Source: Macrotis lagotis
Taxonomy: Eukaryota > Chordata > Mammalia > Peramelemorphia > Peramelidae
Length of the DNA stretch: 64,000 nucleotides
Assembly: GCF_037893015.1 (NCBI RefSeq)
Contig: NC_133663.1
Location: 225,653,199-225,717,198, forward strand
Direction of reading: 5' to 3'
Both the position numbers and the translations under genes were made by a program. Within the stretch, counting starts at the first letter, position 1. Every line of letters starts with the position of its first letter. Under the pieces are notes generated by a model. The model was not told the DNA's origin. It did no database searches and saw only the letters and a list, made by a program, of their open reading frames with translations. This document shows, piece by piece, positions 11,001-26,754 of the stretch.

Positions 11001-14000
11001 TAGTGAAATAAAAGTCAATATCCTCAGCTGAGAAGGAAACAGGATTAAGAAGAAGGTGGCTAGGTGGGGCACAGTAGACAGAGCACTGGCCCTGGAGTCA
11101 AGAGTACCTGAGTTCAAATCCAGCCTTAGACAGGCAAGCCACTTAACCCCATTGCCTTGCAAAAAAAAAAAACATTCTTAAGCATCAATGAGTTACTTAT
11201 GTTAGAAAAGTCTACCATTGAAAAGGATATTTTAAGTTCAAACTTAATAAATCTTACTATATTTAGTCTATATTTAGACCCAAAAGGCAGAGCAGAGGTC
11301 TAGATAGTTAACCACTACCCTGGATAATAAAAATTTAAACTTGATCATAAAACAGTTTATATATTGCATTGTCTAATATATTTATTTTATATGAACACTA
11401 CCAATATATCAAATGACCTGAAAATCCTTATTTTATCACTTGGCAAAATCTCAGAACTCATGCATATATGACAATGCTTTCTGAAAGAGTTCGTGGTTGG
11501 CATACTTACGACTGATACTGCACATATACATTTCCTCTTAGGTGAGGTTCAAAGTTGCAGCTGACCTAAGAAAACAGAAACGTTCTGACTAGAAAAATCC
11601 AAGGAGATGTAGTCACTATAACACAAATACCAAATGATATGTCCAGCCAGGCTAATAGATTAATGGAAAATGATTATCATTTCCAAAACAAATGTGACAA
11701 CAAATGAAAGCAATCCAATGATTATCTCAAAAGGTTTTAAATAATATATCTGATAAATGTTAAATTTTGTTAAGTACTGATTACACTTTTTTCAATATTT
11801 ATTTTTCCTTTTACCACCTCTCTCAAAAGTATCCCCAAATTCATTATAAAATATTTTGAAAGCTAAGAGTGTAATAATTTCAAAATTTTTATCATCTTCC
11901 CATGAATGATAAAAGTATTTATATTCATTAGATTATTAAAAGAAAAAAATACTGCTAATATCAAATAGTATTATCAAGATTAAAAATCTTATTTAAAAAA
12001 TACTTTTAAAAGGCTCCTGGTATTATTGGGAGTTGTTTATTCAATAACTCTTGTGCTCAGGAAGAAAGGGAAATAAAACAGAGATGTAAAGTATAGCTCA
12101 AGGTAGAAAGGGATGATATGGAAACTGAAAAATGAGATCAAAATAAAGAGCAGACAATATATATCCATAGTTGTCTCTGAAAGTCTCATTTAATAGTAGA
12201 TACTAAATTCTGTCTTTTGGCATTCTACTTCTATCCTAACTAGGTGCAAAGAATGATTTTAACAGAACTTCAACCCAACTCTTACTTAAATTCTCCTAAT
12301 TTCATCAACCCTTAACCACACAGTGGGTAAACCCTGTCCTAATATGGTAAATATGTCTGATTAGAATTAAAAGGAACTGAATCAAAAAAAGAGAACTATG
12401 TTAGATAATTCAAATACTTTGATATGTAAAAGCACTGGTTACAAACTTTCTGTAAAGAGTATTAAAAATTAATAGTTAAAATTACTTTGTAACGCTAACT
12501 ACGTATCAGTAAACTTCAGCAATTTAAAATACAATTTACACGTAAGATTTAAAGTATCTAATTAATGAAAATTAAACTTTTCCCCTTCAAAATACAGAAG
12601 TGTGGTGGTGCTAATCAGATTTTGCGAGTGCTTGCTTAGATGAGGAAGATTCTTACTCTTCCTCAACTCCCAATGACTGTTCTATAATATTCTTAAAGAG
12701 CTAAATATCGGTTTCACCTTTTTAAAATGCTCTACCTTCAATGCTTACTTTTCTTTCCACTTTCTCAATTCCATCTCCTTATCACATTGCTGCTGAACAA
12801 ATTTAGTTTGTGTATCTATTAAGTAGATTTGCTCACTTGCAAACATACCTTCATCAATCAACAATCATTAACTAGTATTTTTCTGTTTCATAACCACTAA
12901 TCCTTTTGATTTATAATCATCTAAATTGAAAATGTCTTTGAACTTGATACTTCTCTCAGTTGCCTTGTCTCCATCCAGTTCAACCACTATCTCTGCCCAG
13001 TCCCTTGGTTCCTTTGATGTGATCTTTTCCTGTGCCCTCTGGAATCTCCCATTAAGAATATTCTTTTAAAGGAACTAGCTGATCAACTGATACAAGAGCA
13101 TTTTCCTCTTATCCTTGAGATAAAGCAACCTGAATAGGATGAAAATATTTATTTCAAAGAAATACATGTATTTTTACACATCAGTTGATATACCTGCTTC
13201 TTCTAATGTTAATAAAACTCTTCCTCATCTTCAGTCTCTTCATTTTCTGAAGTTTATGGAAACCAGATTTTCTCCAAAGAACACCTTATCCTTGGCTGGC
13301 CACTCCTCTGATGTCAGGCCATAAACACAGTGTGTCAGGAAAGATCCAGCCTGTTCTACTAAAGGGTCCTCCCACTGAGGTTAAACTCCATATACTTCTT
13401 GTCATCCCTGGTGCTATCATCCACTGGCTTCCAGGTCACTCACTCACTCACTCCTTTTTATCCTCATATAAACTTTGTCAAGACTGAAAACTTCCATCAG
13501 CTTAAACTCCAAAATCCCCCTCTAATCTCTCATTGTTCTTCCATCTCTATTTTACCTTCTTGAAGTCTTGTCTTCAACTTCCCCCTGCCCTCTAGTCCTC
13601 ACCACACTATCCCCGATTTTCCCAGACTGTCACCCACAGTGACCATTTCACCCTCCCCCCCCCAAGCAGATCATTACAGACTTATCTCAAGTCCACAATG
13701 TCCCCTCCTCTCTCCCAGCTCTCTTTTTACTATGACATTAGGAAAATGTAGGCCAACTTTCTGAAGCCTGATCATCTCCGATAATCATAATATTTTCTGA
13801 CCCAGGCCCTGAGCTTATCTCTCCATGACTTCTTTGTTATCCTCATTCTTCCATTTTTTAGGTTGTTGCATACAAATATGCTTGTTTCACCCCAAGTTAA
13901 GAAATCATCAAATGAACCTTGGATGCTATCAAATCATCACTCTACCTCCTTCCTGCTTTAACAAAAACTTGTCTAACAGCACTGTTTCCAGTTCTGTACC

Positions 14001-17000
14001 GCACCCCTAATCAATGATTGAATAATTTCTTAGTCTCCATCTCTTTGATTTTCCTACATGTTTTGATACCACCAAACATCTCCTGGAACTTGTTTCTTGT
14101 ACTGGTTTTCCATTATGCAGCTCCTTTCTTTCTTTCCATCCCATTCTCCTTAGAAGAACTGTGAAAAACTGAATTTATCATCTTCTTAGCCTAACTCAGC
14201 CTGTTCCAAATTTCTATTTTCTAGATTAATAAGTGTACAAACATGAAAGTGATGCTAAGGAATAGGAGTTCAGCCATGACTTGTCTCCTTTCTTATCAGC
14301 TGCTAAATCCTGTCAATTCCTCCTCTACAATATCTCTCCCATTTGTCCCTTCTCCCTCTATTTATCTCTCAATATAATCTAGAATATGGTAAGAGCATTC
14401 TAATTGATCTTTCTGCCTCCAGTCTCTTCTCAGTTTAATCTAGTTATCATACAGCTGACAAAATAATCTTAAAACAGAAGTCTAATCTTGTCACCCTCTG
14501 CTCAGAAACACTCAGTGATTACTCACTGCCACTTAAATAAGCAAAAACTCTTTAGCCTGGTGTTTATTGTTCGCCTCACATTTTATTTTTTCAACTTGAT
14601 TATAGATTTCAATTATTCCACACATTATAAATTGCAGCTATCTGAATTGAACATGCCATTTCCTAAATTGAAGAGATTAGATAAAAAATGTTTGTTGAAA
14701 TTTTATTTTAATTTACAAAACATTACCGTCTTCTTCACACCTAATCATACCTTGAACTGAATAACTTTTCCCACATTCTTGAATTCTGGGAGTACATCTT
14801 CATAGAAATCTAGGAACTGCTGATAGATTTCTTCCTCACTGTACTCCAGACTCGCATCAGTATCATAGTCATCCCTTCTGCACTGCTCCATTCCAAATGT
14901 TATAAACATACTTCTAATAAGTAGTGTTTGACTTGATGTTGGGTAATTGTGTTTACGTGAACACCTATATCCAAAGAAGGGGAAAAATAATACACATGGA
15001 AACATTGTTTAAAAAAAACAAAACAATTATGTTTTAAGTTAAATGAACTGCAATTTCACTTAATTATTTAAATTGTGTAAAAGGTAAGATGTAGGTCTCA
15101 ACTTCTGTCAAAGCCATAAACAATTCTGAACAATTGGAAAATATATAGCTTTCAGCTGGCTCGAAAGATCTGTAGAGATGAGTTCCTCCCAGACCATGGC
15201 TAAATCAGCTTTCTCTCAGTGAAGAGGAAGATCAGCAGAATGCAGTAAAAAGGGCAAATGGAATCTATTTGATTATGGCTGGTAAGGTAGGCTCTATCAC
15301 AAGGAGAGCAAGCATTAAAAGGAAAATCAGATTGTATGAGGAAGGCAGGATCTTAGAATAATGCTTTGTAAATATTAAAACACATAAATGCAATCTATTA
15401 TTACCAAGAAAGTGCAGGAGCTGAATAGCAAATTATGATATAATGAAATATTTAAGTATCACAAATGCCTTTTAATTTAATTTAAATTTCTGCTTAACTA
15501 AAAGTTAAGAAAATCTTTCCTAATATTGATAGAACTCTTTATAGGGGCAAAACAAAAGGAAATAAAGTATAGGTCTAGTTATTGAGAGGCTATGTTGTAC
15601 CATGAAGCTATGAAATTGGAGAATCCTGGTTCTACTGATTAGCTACATGGATTTGTCAACTGTTTCCCCATTTGTACAGTGTGGAAGTTGGTCTAGAAAG
15701 ACATAAAGACTATTCCAGGGGCAGCTAGGTGGCATAGTGGATAAAGCACCGGACCTGTAGTCAGGAGTACCTGGGTTCAAATCCAGTCTCAGATACTTAA
15801 TAATTACCTAGCTGTGTGGCCTTGGGCAAGCCACATTTGCCTTGCAAAAAAAAAAACAACCCCTAAAAAAAAGACTATTCCAGTCTCAGTATATGATTCT
15901 ATAATACAGGAATGGTTCAATGGACTGTGATATATGAATGTAATAGAATAATATTATACAGTAGGAAATGACAAATATGAAAAATTTAGAGTAATCTAAT
16001 GCATCTATTATGCATGCAGCAACTGATAACTGAGATGAATGAAAAAGATATACATAATAGACAATTACTAAAACAATGTAAAGTAAAATAGCTAAACAAT
16101 GGTAGATAAACAATGAATAATTTTTTTAAAAAATTAATGTACATTTGGAAGAACAGAAAATAAAATATAGGAAAGAATGTTGATTACACCATCAGGAGGT
16201 CATTGTGTCTAGTATTTCTACATAACTTTTGTTGTTCCTGATATAAGAAAGGCTTCAATTTTTAGAGTAGGTAGTTTGTCTATGAATAATTGTGCTTACA
16301 TGAATACCTGTATACAAAGAAGGGGAGAAATAATATACATGGAAACTTTAGTGTTTAAAAATAATACTAAACAATCCTATTTTAAGTTAAATGAGCTGAA
16401 GTTTCACTTAATGATTTAAATTCTATAAAAGGTAAGATTTGGATCTCAACTTCTGTCAAAACTATAAACAATTCTGAACTGGAAAATACATAACTTTCAG
16501 GCAGTTAAAAAGACCTGGAGAAATGAGTTATAATCAAAAGGTATCACTAATACATAAAAAAAAAGAATTTTAGGGGAAGCTAGGTGGTGCAGTGGATAGA
16601 GCACCAGCCTTGGAGTCAGGAGTACCTGGGTTCAAATCAGACCTCAGACACTTAATAATTACCTAGCCATGTGGCCTTGGGCAAGCCACTTAACCCCATT
16701 GCCTTGAAAAATCTTAAAAAAAAAAAAATTCTTTGAAATTTTGTTGAAAATCATTCTAAATTTAGTGTTTGTATACCTGTGTAAAAATATATATTATGTA
16801 CACACATACAGATACAACATGTATACACACACTTAAACATTAATGACACATGTTATACATATATTATGGCACATAATCTATAAAGATGCTAAACACATAT
16901 AAATGCATGTGATTTTTCAAAGGCTTTTATGATCATTATATTCTGCAATCTAAAAGCCCCTTCCTGATACCACTACGATTTTAATTTTAATTTTATTAAT

Positions 17001-20000
17001 TGTATACTTCCAGTTGCTCAACTTAGTATTGTAATCAGAAGTGGAAAAGGAAAATAAATTCTAGATCTATCCTCTATTGCATTGCAAAGAAGTAATATTA
17101 GCTTAGTACAGCAAAAAAGTTTGTTGTACTGTATTAATCTACAGTAGAAAGTTTTAAATAGGAAAACATAATTCTGAAAAAGATTTTTTTTAAAGAAACA
17201 TGAAGTCTCTTTCATGAAAAAGAGGTGTCATATATACAAAATATTTAATGCAGTTCAGAAGAAAAATGGGTGCCTTTTGATTGAGAAAGTGCTGAAAAAA
17301 TTGCAGTAGGTGAATGTAATGCAATATTGCTGTGCCAAAAAAATGTGACAAATAGGAAGAATTGAAAGAAACTTGCAAAAACTTATAGGACCTATTGTTA
17401 CATGTGTGATATATGATAATTTAAATAATAATAAAAAAGCAAACAATAAATACTGACCAGTTATGACTTTCAAGAATTAATTTTGATTTAAACATGACTG
17501 TGGGATGAGGCATACATTTTCAGAGAGGGCCAATATTTTTGACTTGTTTGGGAGGACTGTAGCTATTTATTGCAAAACAGAGTAAGAGTCACTATAGCAA
17601 ATGATAATGATGGAAAAATGGAGAAAAAATTTCTGTCAGTCTGTGTGGTCCAAAAGTATAGTTATAAATAAAACAACATGTACTTGACTATAGCCACATG
17701 TCTTTTAAGTATTGGCATAATTTTATTAAGTTTATGCTTCTATCAACTCTTCGGGAAAAGAGTAACATACAATTATTATACCCTCAAGTGGGATAATATA
17801 CACAATGAAATATTTATCTCAGAGATAATAAGATAATAACTTATGTAAAGAAAATCAAATACTGACTCCAAAGTCAGACAACTCAGGTTCAAATCCTAGT
17901 GTTATGCAGACTAAGACCTGGAGACCACCTGTGTGACCATGGCAAATTCCATTTCCTCCCTGAAACATGAGGCTGATAGACTGAATGGTTTTCACAGTTC
18001 ATTCCAGCTCTGGATTAAGAAACTTTCAAATGATTACAAGTGCTAAAAATCTTGAAGATAGAAATATGAAAGAATATGGCAGAAGTTTTCAGCAAACTAT
18101 TTGACAGTGAAGGACATGAATTTAGAACTTAATGTTCACTTTTATGACAGCCTGGTAACAGATCTTTTAAGATCAATTATTTTTGTACCAACAAGCAAAA
18201 TGGGGAAAAGGCAGTATAGTTTTATGCAAAAATTATCCATAAGTAATAATCAAAGGAAAACTGAAGGAAATGTAGGACAGGAGCTTACTCAGAAAACAGA
18301 AATGGGGAAAGGCAGTCATAGTATGTTTAAAAGTACAACACAGAAAAACAAAAAAATGGACATGAGTAGATTGTATTAACATTTCACCCTCAAAATCCCC
18401 AAATATTCTGCAAATATCTTTCTTTTCAATGCATTTAAATATTACCTATCTCCAAATCGGCAAGATCCGGTCTTAATGTAGAATGGACAATTAGCTTGAT
18501 CTTTTTCTGTTGCTCTTAAATCCACTGGTGGTTCTGGATTATGCCATGTGACACCATTTTCCAGCTGAATAAAACACCATAATTTATTTTATTATCTGCA
18601 TTATATCACTGAGGTGGCACTATTTCAAAAGAAACTTTGCCCAAAATATTTCTTGAGTATTAAATCAACACATTTAAGTCTTACACAAATATCTAACAAT
18701 ATATAATCATTTTACTGAGAAAAGAGACCACTTCTTTTTACCTACAGATTCTTTCTCTAGTACCCACATATTGAAGCCTAGCACAAGTTTTGACATTTCC
18801 ATTTGTAAAAAGGATGACTTCTATTAAAATCCTCTTCTGATGCTTCAATGTGAGATGAAAGTTACCCAAGGCTATGCCTCTAAAATGTCAGCTCTGGTAG
18901 GTATTGCCAAACTAGGAAGATTTGGAGTCAGAGTCTGGACACAGATAATTTTATGTATCTTTTGAAGATATATCCAAAATGATTTCGAAAGCCATAACAC
19001 CAGGATGACTGCAGGATTATCTCAGTTTTGGTTACAGCAACTCTCAGTTACAAATTCATGTTACTGATAAGGTATAATCAACAGTGGTAAAGGGAATACT
19101 CTGAAATTAAATCAGATCACCATCACTTTGAAAGTAAAATAGACTATATTGGTTTCAATATCCTTAACTGATATGTTTCACAAGTGCAAATACAGGAGTA
19201 GCAGAAAAAAGTAATCTAGGTCAAATGAAAAATAAGACTCTCATTGCTAGGTAAGCCATTTCTATAATCCCTAGATCAAGCCAAATCTTTGTAATTTCAC
19301 TTCCCTCCTGCATATGTCAAAGATGGAAAGGTTTTTAGAATCAATTACACTTGCTTATTGTTAAATATGCCCTGACTATAAAAGTAGCAGACACAAACAA
19401 GTACCTCCAAAAATAAATTTTCATAGCAAAGATAAAAGAGAAGCATCAAAGTTTTTGTTAAAATGCCACTATAATAATTCCAATTCTAAACAGAAGATAT
19501 GGAAAATACCTGACTTTCAGCCTGATCCAGCATCTTCTGCACAGCTTCCTATAAATGGTGCAAACATAGGACTAATGAAAACCTTGAAGTCAGGTAACTC
19601 ACATCTGGTTTCTCTGGTTAAGAACCTCATTGGTAACATTTTCTGACTTTATACACCAAATGTACTTAAACCCCTTATTAGCTTTCTACTGAAAAGATCA
19701 TCCCTTAAAACTTATTAAAGGATACAACTGAGTAAATTTTCATTCAAGTGGTAGATATAAAGAGTATAAACATTTTTAAGTTATTCTTAATAAGAAATTG
19801 CAATAAGCTTCAGTTAAGCAGCAAGACCTTGCACAGCTTGACATAAGTAAGCCCTAACTCATTTCTTAAAAAAAAATCCCACTATATGGAACACCACAGA
19901 TAAATTTTAAAAAGTAACAAGAAATTTACTGAAAAATTCTGAAAGTGTAAAATCTACAATATAACTCTTAATAACTGGAACTAATGGAAGGAAATTTTTC

Positions 20001-23000
20001 ATTTTTATTAACAAGACAAATCAAATTCTACCTACAAACTGTACAAACTTCTAGCTAACATAACCTGTGCAAGAAATTTCATCTAATGTCTTAAATAATG
20101 TAAAAAAGGATTCAATAAAAAGCACAATTATCCAATTTAAGAACTAATCTTAGTATATTCCCAAAAAGTCCACTTTTTCTTTTCCTGTTGTTCTTTGGCA
20201 GGGACTGGATCCTATCACTGTGTTTCTCATACATGCTTAGACTTCAAGCAATATTTTTCTCACACTTTTGAAATGAGTACTTCTTATTATCAGCTTCTGT
20301 GACTGTTTCCTTTGGTTGTTAGTGAAATTCTGTATGCCCATTTTCTAATCACAAAACTAGAAGTTCTGTGTAAGTAGTCTGCTTCTGCTCCTGAAACCAT
20401 TTGAGGAAAAAGCTGCACTATTTGGAATCAGAGGGCTTGGATTTGATTTCTGGTTCTGCTACTTACTATGATCTGAACTAAATCACTTCATCTGTCCTAG
20501 CCTTAGTTTTCTCAATGAGGACTCACAAACAGGTGATCTGTGAGGTATCTTCCACAACTACAGTCTATGGTCCTGTCAAATACTTCTTAGGGGACTTTGA
20601 GCTGCAAAATGTAAAGATTTCCCACTGTTACCTTTGGAAAGTCAGCAGTATACTTAGAAACTGATCAAATTCTTTGTCCTTTGTCATTTTAAAACAAAGA
20701 GTATTGGAACCACAGAAAAGTAAAATAATACACAAAGAGTTTTTAAAGAGCAATGAATTTATATCATCAATGGCCTAGATTTTGACTGAGTTCTAACATA
20801 CAAGCTTTCATTGCCAAGCAATGAAGTGCTTTTATAAAAAAGAAAAACGTTCCAGTCCCTTACTGTAAGCCCTACAATTAAGGAAGCAGGACTCAAATCT
20901 GAATCTTTAATACTGCCATTGTAAATAACCTTGATAATCTGGTGATGATGCTAATAGGTTCAAAAATCAAGAATCCACCACACTTTACTGTATCCCAATA
21001 AATGCCACGGACTACCCAACCTATCTTGTTCCCACTCAATAATTTATAGAAAAGATACATCCTGATGAACCAGTCAAGGAAAGATGAGCTGTGACATCTT
21101 TTGAATAAATACACTGTTAAGGAGCAGGCAAGATATCCAAGTCAAAACTTTTAAAAAGGTACAATCCAACATACACTAAACTTCTTAGATGAAAAGAAAT
21201 TAAACAATAGTTAGAATTGGTTGTTAAAAATCTATTGTTAAGCAAATATAACACCCCCCAAAAAAATTTCCCCAAACTACCCTAATAATTCATCTAATCC
21301 AAATATTTACTTTACACACAACTGCATATACATGTATGACATTAACACATAAACACATATTTGCTGAGATATCAAGAATTAAGTGAAAATAAAATTCAGC
21401 AAAAAATAAAATATATTTTATCTCTTAAAAATCTTATTTATTGCAACTTTACCACTATTTGCTACAGAGGATAATACAACATCAACAGTTGTTAAGGACC
21501 ATTGTTGAAGGGCCTCATTTTATGATGGTTTCTACTATCACATATAGACTTAAAGATTAGCCTAATGGTAAAATTCTATTTTATATCCAGATGACATTCT
21601 TTATTTCTTCTAAAGCTTTAAGTAAAAATTTTATTTCTAAAACTTATTCTATAGGTGACACTATAAGAGGATACGCAGTGCGTTTATCCTCCTGGGACAG
21701 GAATCACCTCTCTGTCTCTCTTCTCCTGTTGTCTCTGTTCTTCTTCCTGTTTCTCTTTCCTTTGTTGTTCTTCCCATTCTTCTTTGATTTTTCTCTTTAA
21801 AAATAAAAAAGAGGTGATGTTTAGAATCACCCTTCAAAAACAAAATATTTAAGCCAATGCACATAACTCAAAATGTAAATAAAATGGGCAAAACAGACAT
21901 AAACTAAAAATGTTTCAATGGGCATCAAGAATTTAAAATATCAATTTTCATTTCAAAATATTTCAGTTTTAAAAATTGTTATGAATAAATACTAGTCATC
22001 TGAATTAAAATTAATCATCACTTTGGTTTTGATTAGTACTACACCTCTTCTTCTTCTTGACGTCTTTTTGCTGCCTCTTCCTTTTCCTTCTTTAGTTTAA
22101 ATTCTTCTTGAGCCTTCTGTTCCCTCAGCAACCACTCCTCATGTAATTTTTGCCTACCAATACAATCAAATACTCATAAAAAGCAAAATGTCAATCCAGA
22201 AACATACTTGAATATGACTTTATGTAACATTTTAATGGGCCAACAACACTAGGCTAGGTGTTAAAGAAGATTTAGATAAAACACTCCCTACTCTCATAGA
22301 AATCACTGTATACAGGATTGTGATTGATACACACACACACACACACACACACACAAAGTGTGCTATGTGATCATGAAGTACAAGTCATGCATACTGGGGT
22401 AATCAAGAACCATTTAATGAAGGAAGAAAATTTAAATTTAAAATACGAGTAAGAGTTTAACAAATAGAAGGATATTCCCATCTGTCGGATAGGATATTCC
22501 AGATCTAGGAAATAATAAAAAGCAACATTGTACAGGGGATGGTAAGTAGAAAATAAGGCTGAAAAGAAAAGATACCATATTGTACTCTGAATGTTTAGAT
22601 AAGGAGTTTCAATTCAATAGGCACTAAATAAGAAGCCAATAATACAGTTATGCCTAAGGAAAATTAATTTGGCAGAATTAAGAAGAATGAATTAAATACT
22701 GTTAAACTAGTTAGGGGAACACTGTCAAACTATAATCAGAAAGCGTACCAGACAGAGTGCTAGGTACAGAATAATGAAAGGTGATACTACAGTGCTAACT
22801 AGGGGAATAGGAGTTATTACAGACATAGAATCAAAAGAACTTGGCAACATATTAACTATAGAGATTTACAAAAAGTAATTAACAAGGTTTTAATAAGAAA
22901 CAGGGTGAATTGGACTTTTGCATCTCCAAATGTCTCAGATATTTTCAACTGGATATTTCAAAGGCATCTTAAAAATTCAACATATCCACAACAGAATTCA

Positions 23001-26000
23001 TTATTTCCCACCCCAGGCTCCTTTCCAAACTTCCCTATTACTGTTGATATCACAATCACCTTCCTAGGCACGCAGACCTGTAACCTCAGTGTTATACTTC
23101 AGTCCATACTCCGTTAGACTCTAATCCCAGCAGTGCCTGACATAGAGTAGGCGCTTAATAAATGCTTAATAATTGTTCAAGCAATCCTTTACCAAATCAT
23201 CTTTCTCCACATTTCTCCACTCATACCTATCTCAGTGCTCACGTGGTCATTACCCTAGAACAGATGCTGATCACCTTGGCCCAGACTACTACAATAGCCT
23301 TCTAGCTGATCTCCCTCCTCCAAGTTTCAGGCTACTACAATCCATTCTCTATTCAGGTTTTTTGTTTGTTTTTTTTTATAAAGTCTAAGTGAAACTAGGT
23401 CACCACTCTTACTCAGGGAGCTTCTCTAACTCTCATTACTTTCAGAATAAAATATAAAGGATTGGGTTTTTTTGGTATTTAAAGTCCTTCAAAGCCTGAT
23501 CTACTTATAAGCAATGATGCCTCCTTGCAGTTTCTTAGACAAGACTCGTCATTATCCATCTCTATGCCTCTGCACTAACTATATTACTATCCTGGATCTT
23601 TTTCTCTTTTTTTTCCTTTGAATTCTTTCATGCTTCAACTCAAAATTCACCTTCTTGTCCTGGCTTGCCCAGTTGCTAATATCTCCATCTTACCTTCCAC
23701 CTACTTTGTCTATACTATCTGAGATATAATGTAATATCTGTGGTATAAAGTGCTACCATCAGAATTCACCATGTGCTCTTCAAGAATGGAATGTTTTTTT
23801 TTCACTTGAGAATTTAGGAACCCTTTGCCCAAACTCGGAAATTGCACAACCTAGATGTTCCAATTTCTAAGTCATTATAGGTTACCCCGAAGTGTAGCTA
23901 CTAGCAAAAAGCTGTGAGCTTTACAATAGATGTTAGCATTGGCTCACAACACAAGTATTAATGTTTCTACTATTTAAGCTAATATATTTTAGAATTTTAC
24001 TAACCTTTCAGCTTCTAACTGTTTTTCCTCCTCTTCCAGTTGTTCAACAATGGATTCATCTTCCTCTTCATCTTTCTGTGATAGTCCTGAAGGAATAGGA
24101 ACATTTTGCTTACGTGTCTAGGAGTTCTACAACTTTCTTTAGAATTATATAAAGGAAAAAAGTTTAATTACTAATTGTGATAAAATCTTTCAAATAACTT
24201 CTCCCAAGAATTTTCTTTCTTCAACTCATAAATTCAAATTTAAAAAGTTCACAATATTGCACAGTTTAACTAGTTGGTCTCTGATATCCTTTTCAGTTCT
24301 GGGTTCATGATCCTAGGATCCTATACAATTCATCACGGAGAAAGTTCATGGAGAAACTTTAGAGGTTTAGAGATAGTGGTAGATTTTTCTTTAGCTGCTT
24401 TTCTTATGATGGTTCCCTAAAAGCTGAATAGATCACTGTATATCTATGGCATGTATGAGAGGTGATAATCCATCAACAGATCAAATACCCGTGATTTCAG
24501 TGATGTGGGAAATTCAGGTAGATAAACTCCCTTTGATGATACACATTGTAATCCAGGCTGATAATGAATTAGTATCTTAGCTTAGAATATTTAAGAACTG
24601 TCTGAGGTTCAGAGGAGTCATGTAACTTGTAAACATTCATACAGTTCCCAAGAATCTGAGGTGCTATTCGAACCCACTCTAGTCTACTATATCGAGTTGA
24701 TGCCTAGCCTTGAGCCAGGAGGTCCCACATTTAAATCCCACCTCTACTTGTTGTTCAATCCTTTTAGATGTGACTAACTTTTTTTGATCCCATTAGGAAT
24801 TTTCCTGGTAAAGATACTAGAGTGGTTTGCTGTTTCCTTCTCCAGTTCATTTTATAGGTGAGGGAACAGAAGCAAACAGATTCAGTAACACTGAACTCGG
24901 GCGGGAATATATGTCTTTCTTCCTCCAGGCCCAGCACTCTATCCCAAAAGTATTTAGTTGTCCCTAATTCTTTACCCTCCAGCTATAAGAATGTGAGCAA
25001 GTCACTAAACATTTCATTACCTAAACAATTCTTTAAGATCATAAACTAAAGATGAGTTGTCAATTTGTTTTGGCATTTCCACATATAGAGTTCCTTATGT
25101 CAATGACATTACATGTCAGGATCAACAATAATAAATTATTCTGTTAATTAATTATAGCTAATTCTAAAAGGTAATTACTAATTTATGGAGAAAAGCTACT
25201 TAATTAGTCAAAGAAAAGTAGAATTACTCAGGAGGTAAAAGTATAGAATTCACTATTTATAGTGAAGTCAGAGAACATTTGGAGAAATTAAAAAAAAAGT
25301 CAAGACAGTTCAGAAAAAACTGAACATTAGAAAAGAGGTTCAACATTGTAAGCTGATCAACTATGATAGACTTAGCTCCTCTCAGCAGTTTAGTGATTAA
25401 AGGACAATGCTGAGATCTGTTATGGAAAATGCTATCCACACCCAGAGTCTAAATGCAAAGCAAAACATACTAATACTCACTTTTGAAAATTTCTTTTATG
25501 TTTTTCTTTCTTTCTCATGTTTTTCCCCCTTAGTTCTAATTCTTCTTTCACAATATAACTAATATGGAAATATGTTAAAACACAATTGTACATGTACAAC
25601 CTTTATATGATTGTTCAATGCCGGGGGGAGGGGAGGGGGGAAGGGAGAATGGTAGAAAAAAGTATAAGGAGGAGCACAAGACTACAGTAGAGTGGGAACC
25701 CTCCTCATAGTTTCAGGGCAGAAAGAGTGCTTGTAGCACTGGAGCAACATTCAGAAGAGTAGTAAATACCTCTCCTTAGATCATACCCTGGAAGATCTAA
25801 GAAATTACAGATCCCTACAACTATCTCTGAAAACAACTACCTAAAACCCCTGAAGCTTGGCACAATACTCCCTCTACTTTGGAAGCATAGCTCTCCTTAA
25901 ACAAAGAATTAAAAGTATATTCAACTACCTGAAAATTGTGATCAAAAAAAGAGCCTAGACATCATCTTTCCTGAAATCATAAAGGAAAACTTCCCTGATA

Positions 26001-26703
26001 GTCTTGAACCAGAGGGGAAAATAGAAATTAAAAGAATTTACTGATCACCTCCTGAAAGAACTCCCAAAATGACAACTCATAAGAATATTATAATCAAATT
26101 CCAGAGCTTTCCTATCAAGGAGGAAATATTGCCAGCAGCCAGAAAGAAAAAATTCAAGAAAATGTGGAGGCTCAGTCAGAATAACCCAAGAGTTAGCAGC
26201 TTCTACATTAAAAGACTGGATATCTTGGAATATGATATTCTTGGAGGTCAAAAGAACCGGGATTAAAATCATGAGTTGCCTATTCAACAAAACTGAATAT
26301 AGTTTTTTTTTGGGGGGGGGTGGACCTTTAAGGAAATAAAGGACTTCAAAGCATTCCTTTTCTTTTGGTTTTTGCAAAGCAATGCGGTTAAGTGACTTGC
26401 CCAAGCTCACACAGGTAATTTTTAAGTGTCATAGGCAGGATTTAAACTAAGGTCTGCCAGACTCCAAGGACAGTGCTCCATCCACTGCACTACCTAGCTG
26501 CTCCAACTTTAAAGTATTCTTAATGAAAAGACCAGAAGTAAACAGAAAATTTGACTTTTCAACTATAAGTCTAAGAGAAGCATAAAAAAGTTAACAACAA
26601 AAGAAAATCATAAAGGACTTAAGAGTTTAAACTTAAAAGTTTAAATGTTTATATTCCTACATGGGAAGATCATCCTGATAACCTTATTAGGGTAGTTAGA
26701 AGA

Positions 26704-26754
<51 letters not shown>

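Larger units (their letters stand above)
10153..11509 (-). other. ZRSR2 intron 9
   Basis: Contains an antisense MIR trace (about 10680-10800, caaccctacgaggtggg then cacttgcccaca) and the composite 115-bp unit plus SINE at 10935-11172. No further exon. Confidence 0.65.
14965..18445 (-). other. ZRSR2 intron 7
   Basis: Holds two full short SINEs (15719-15869 and 16573-16728), weak L1 3' fragments (15918-16130 and about 17310-17400), MIR fragments (about 15590-15700 and 17855-18015) and a ~240-bp duplicate of the exon 8 acceptor region (16287-16529). No additional complete exon. Confidence 0.7.
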
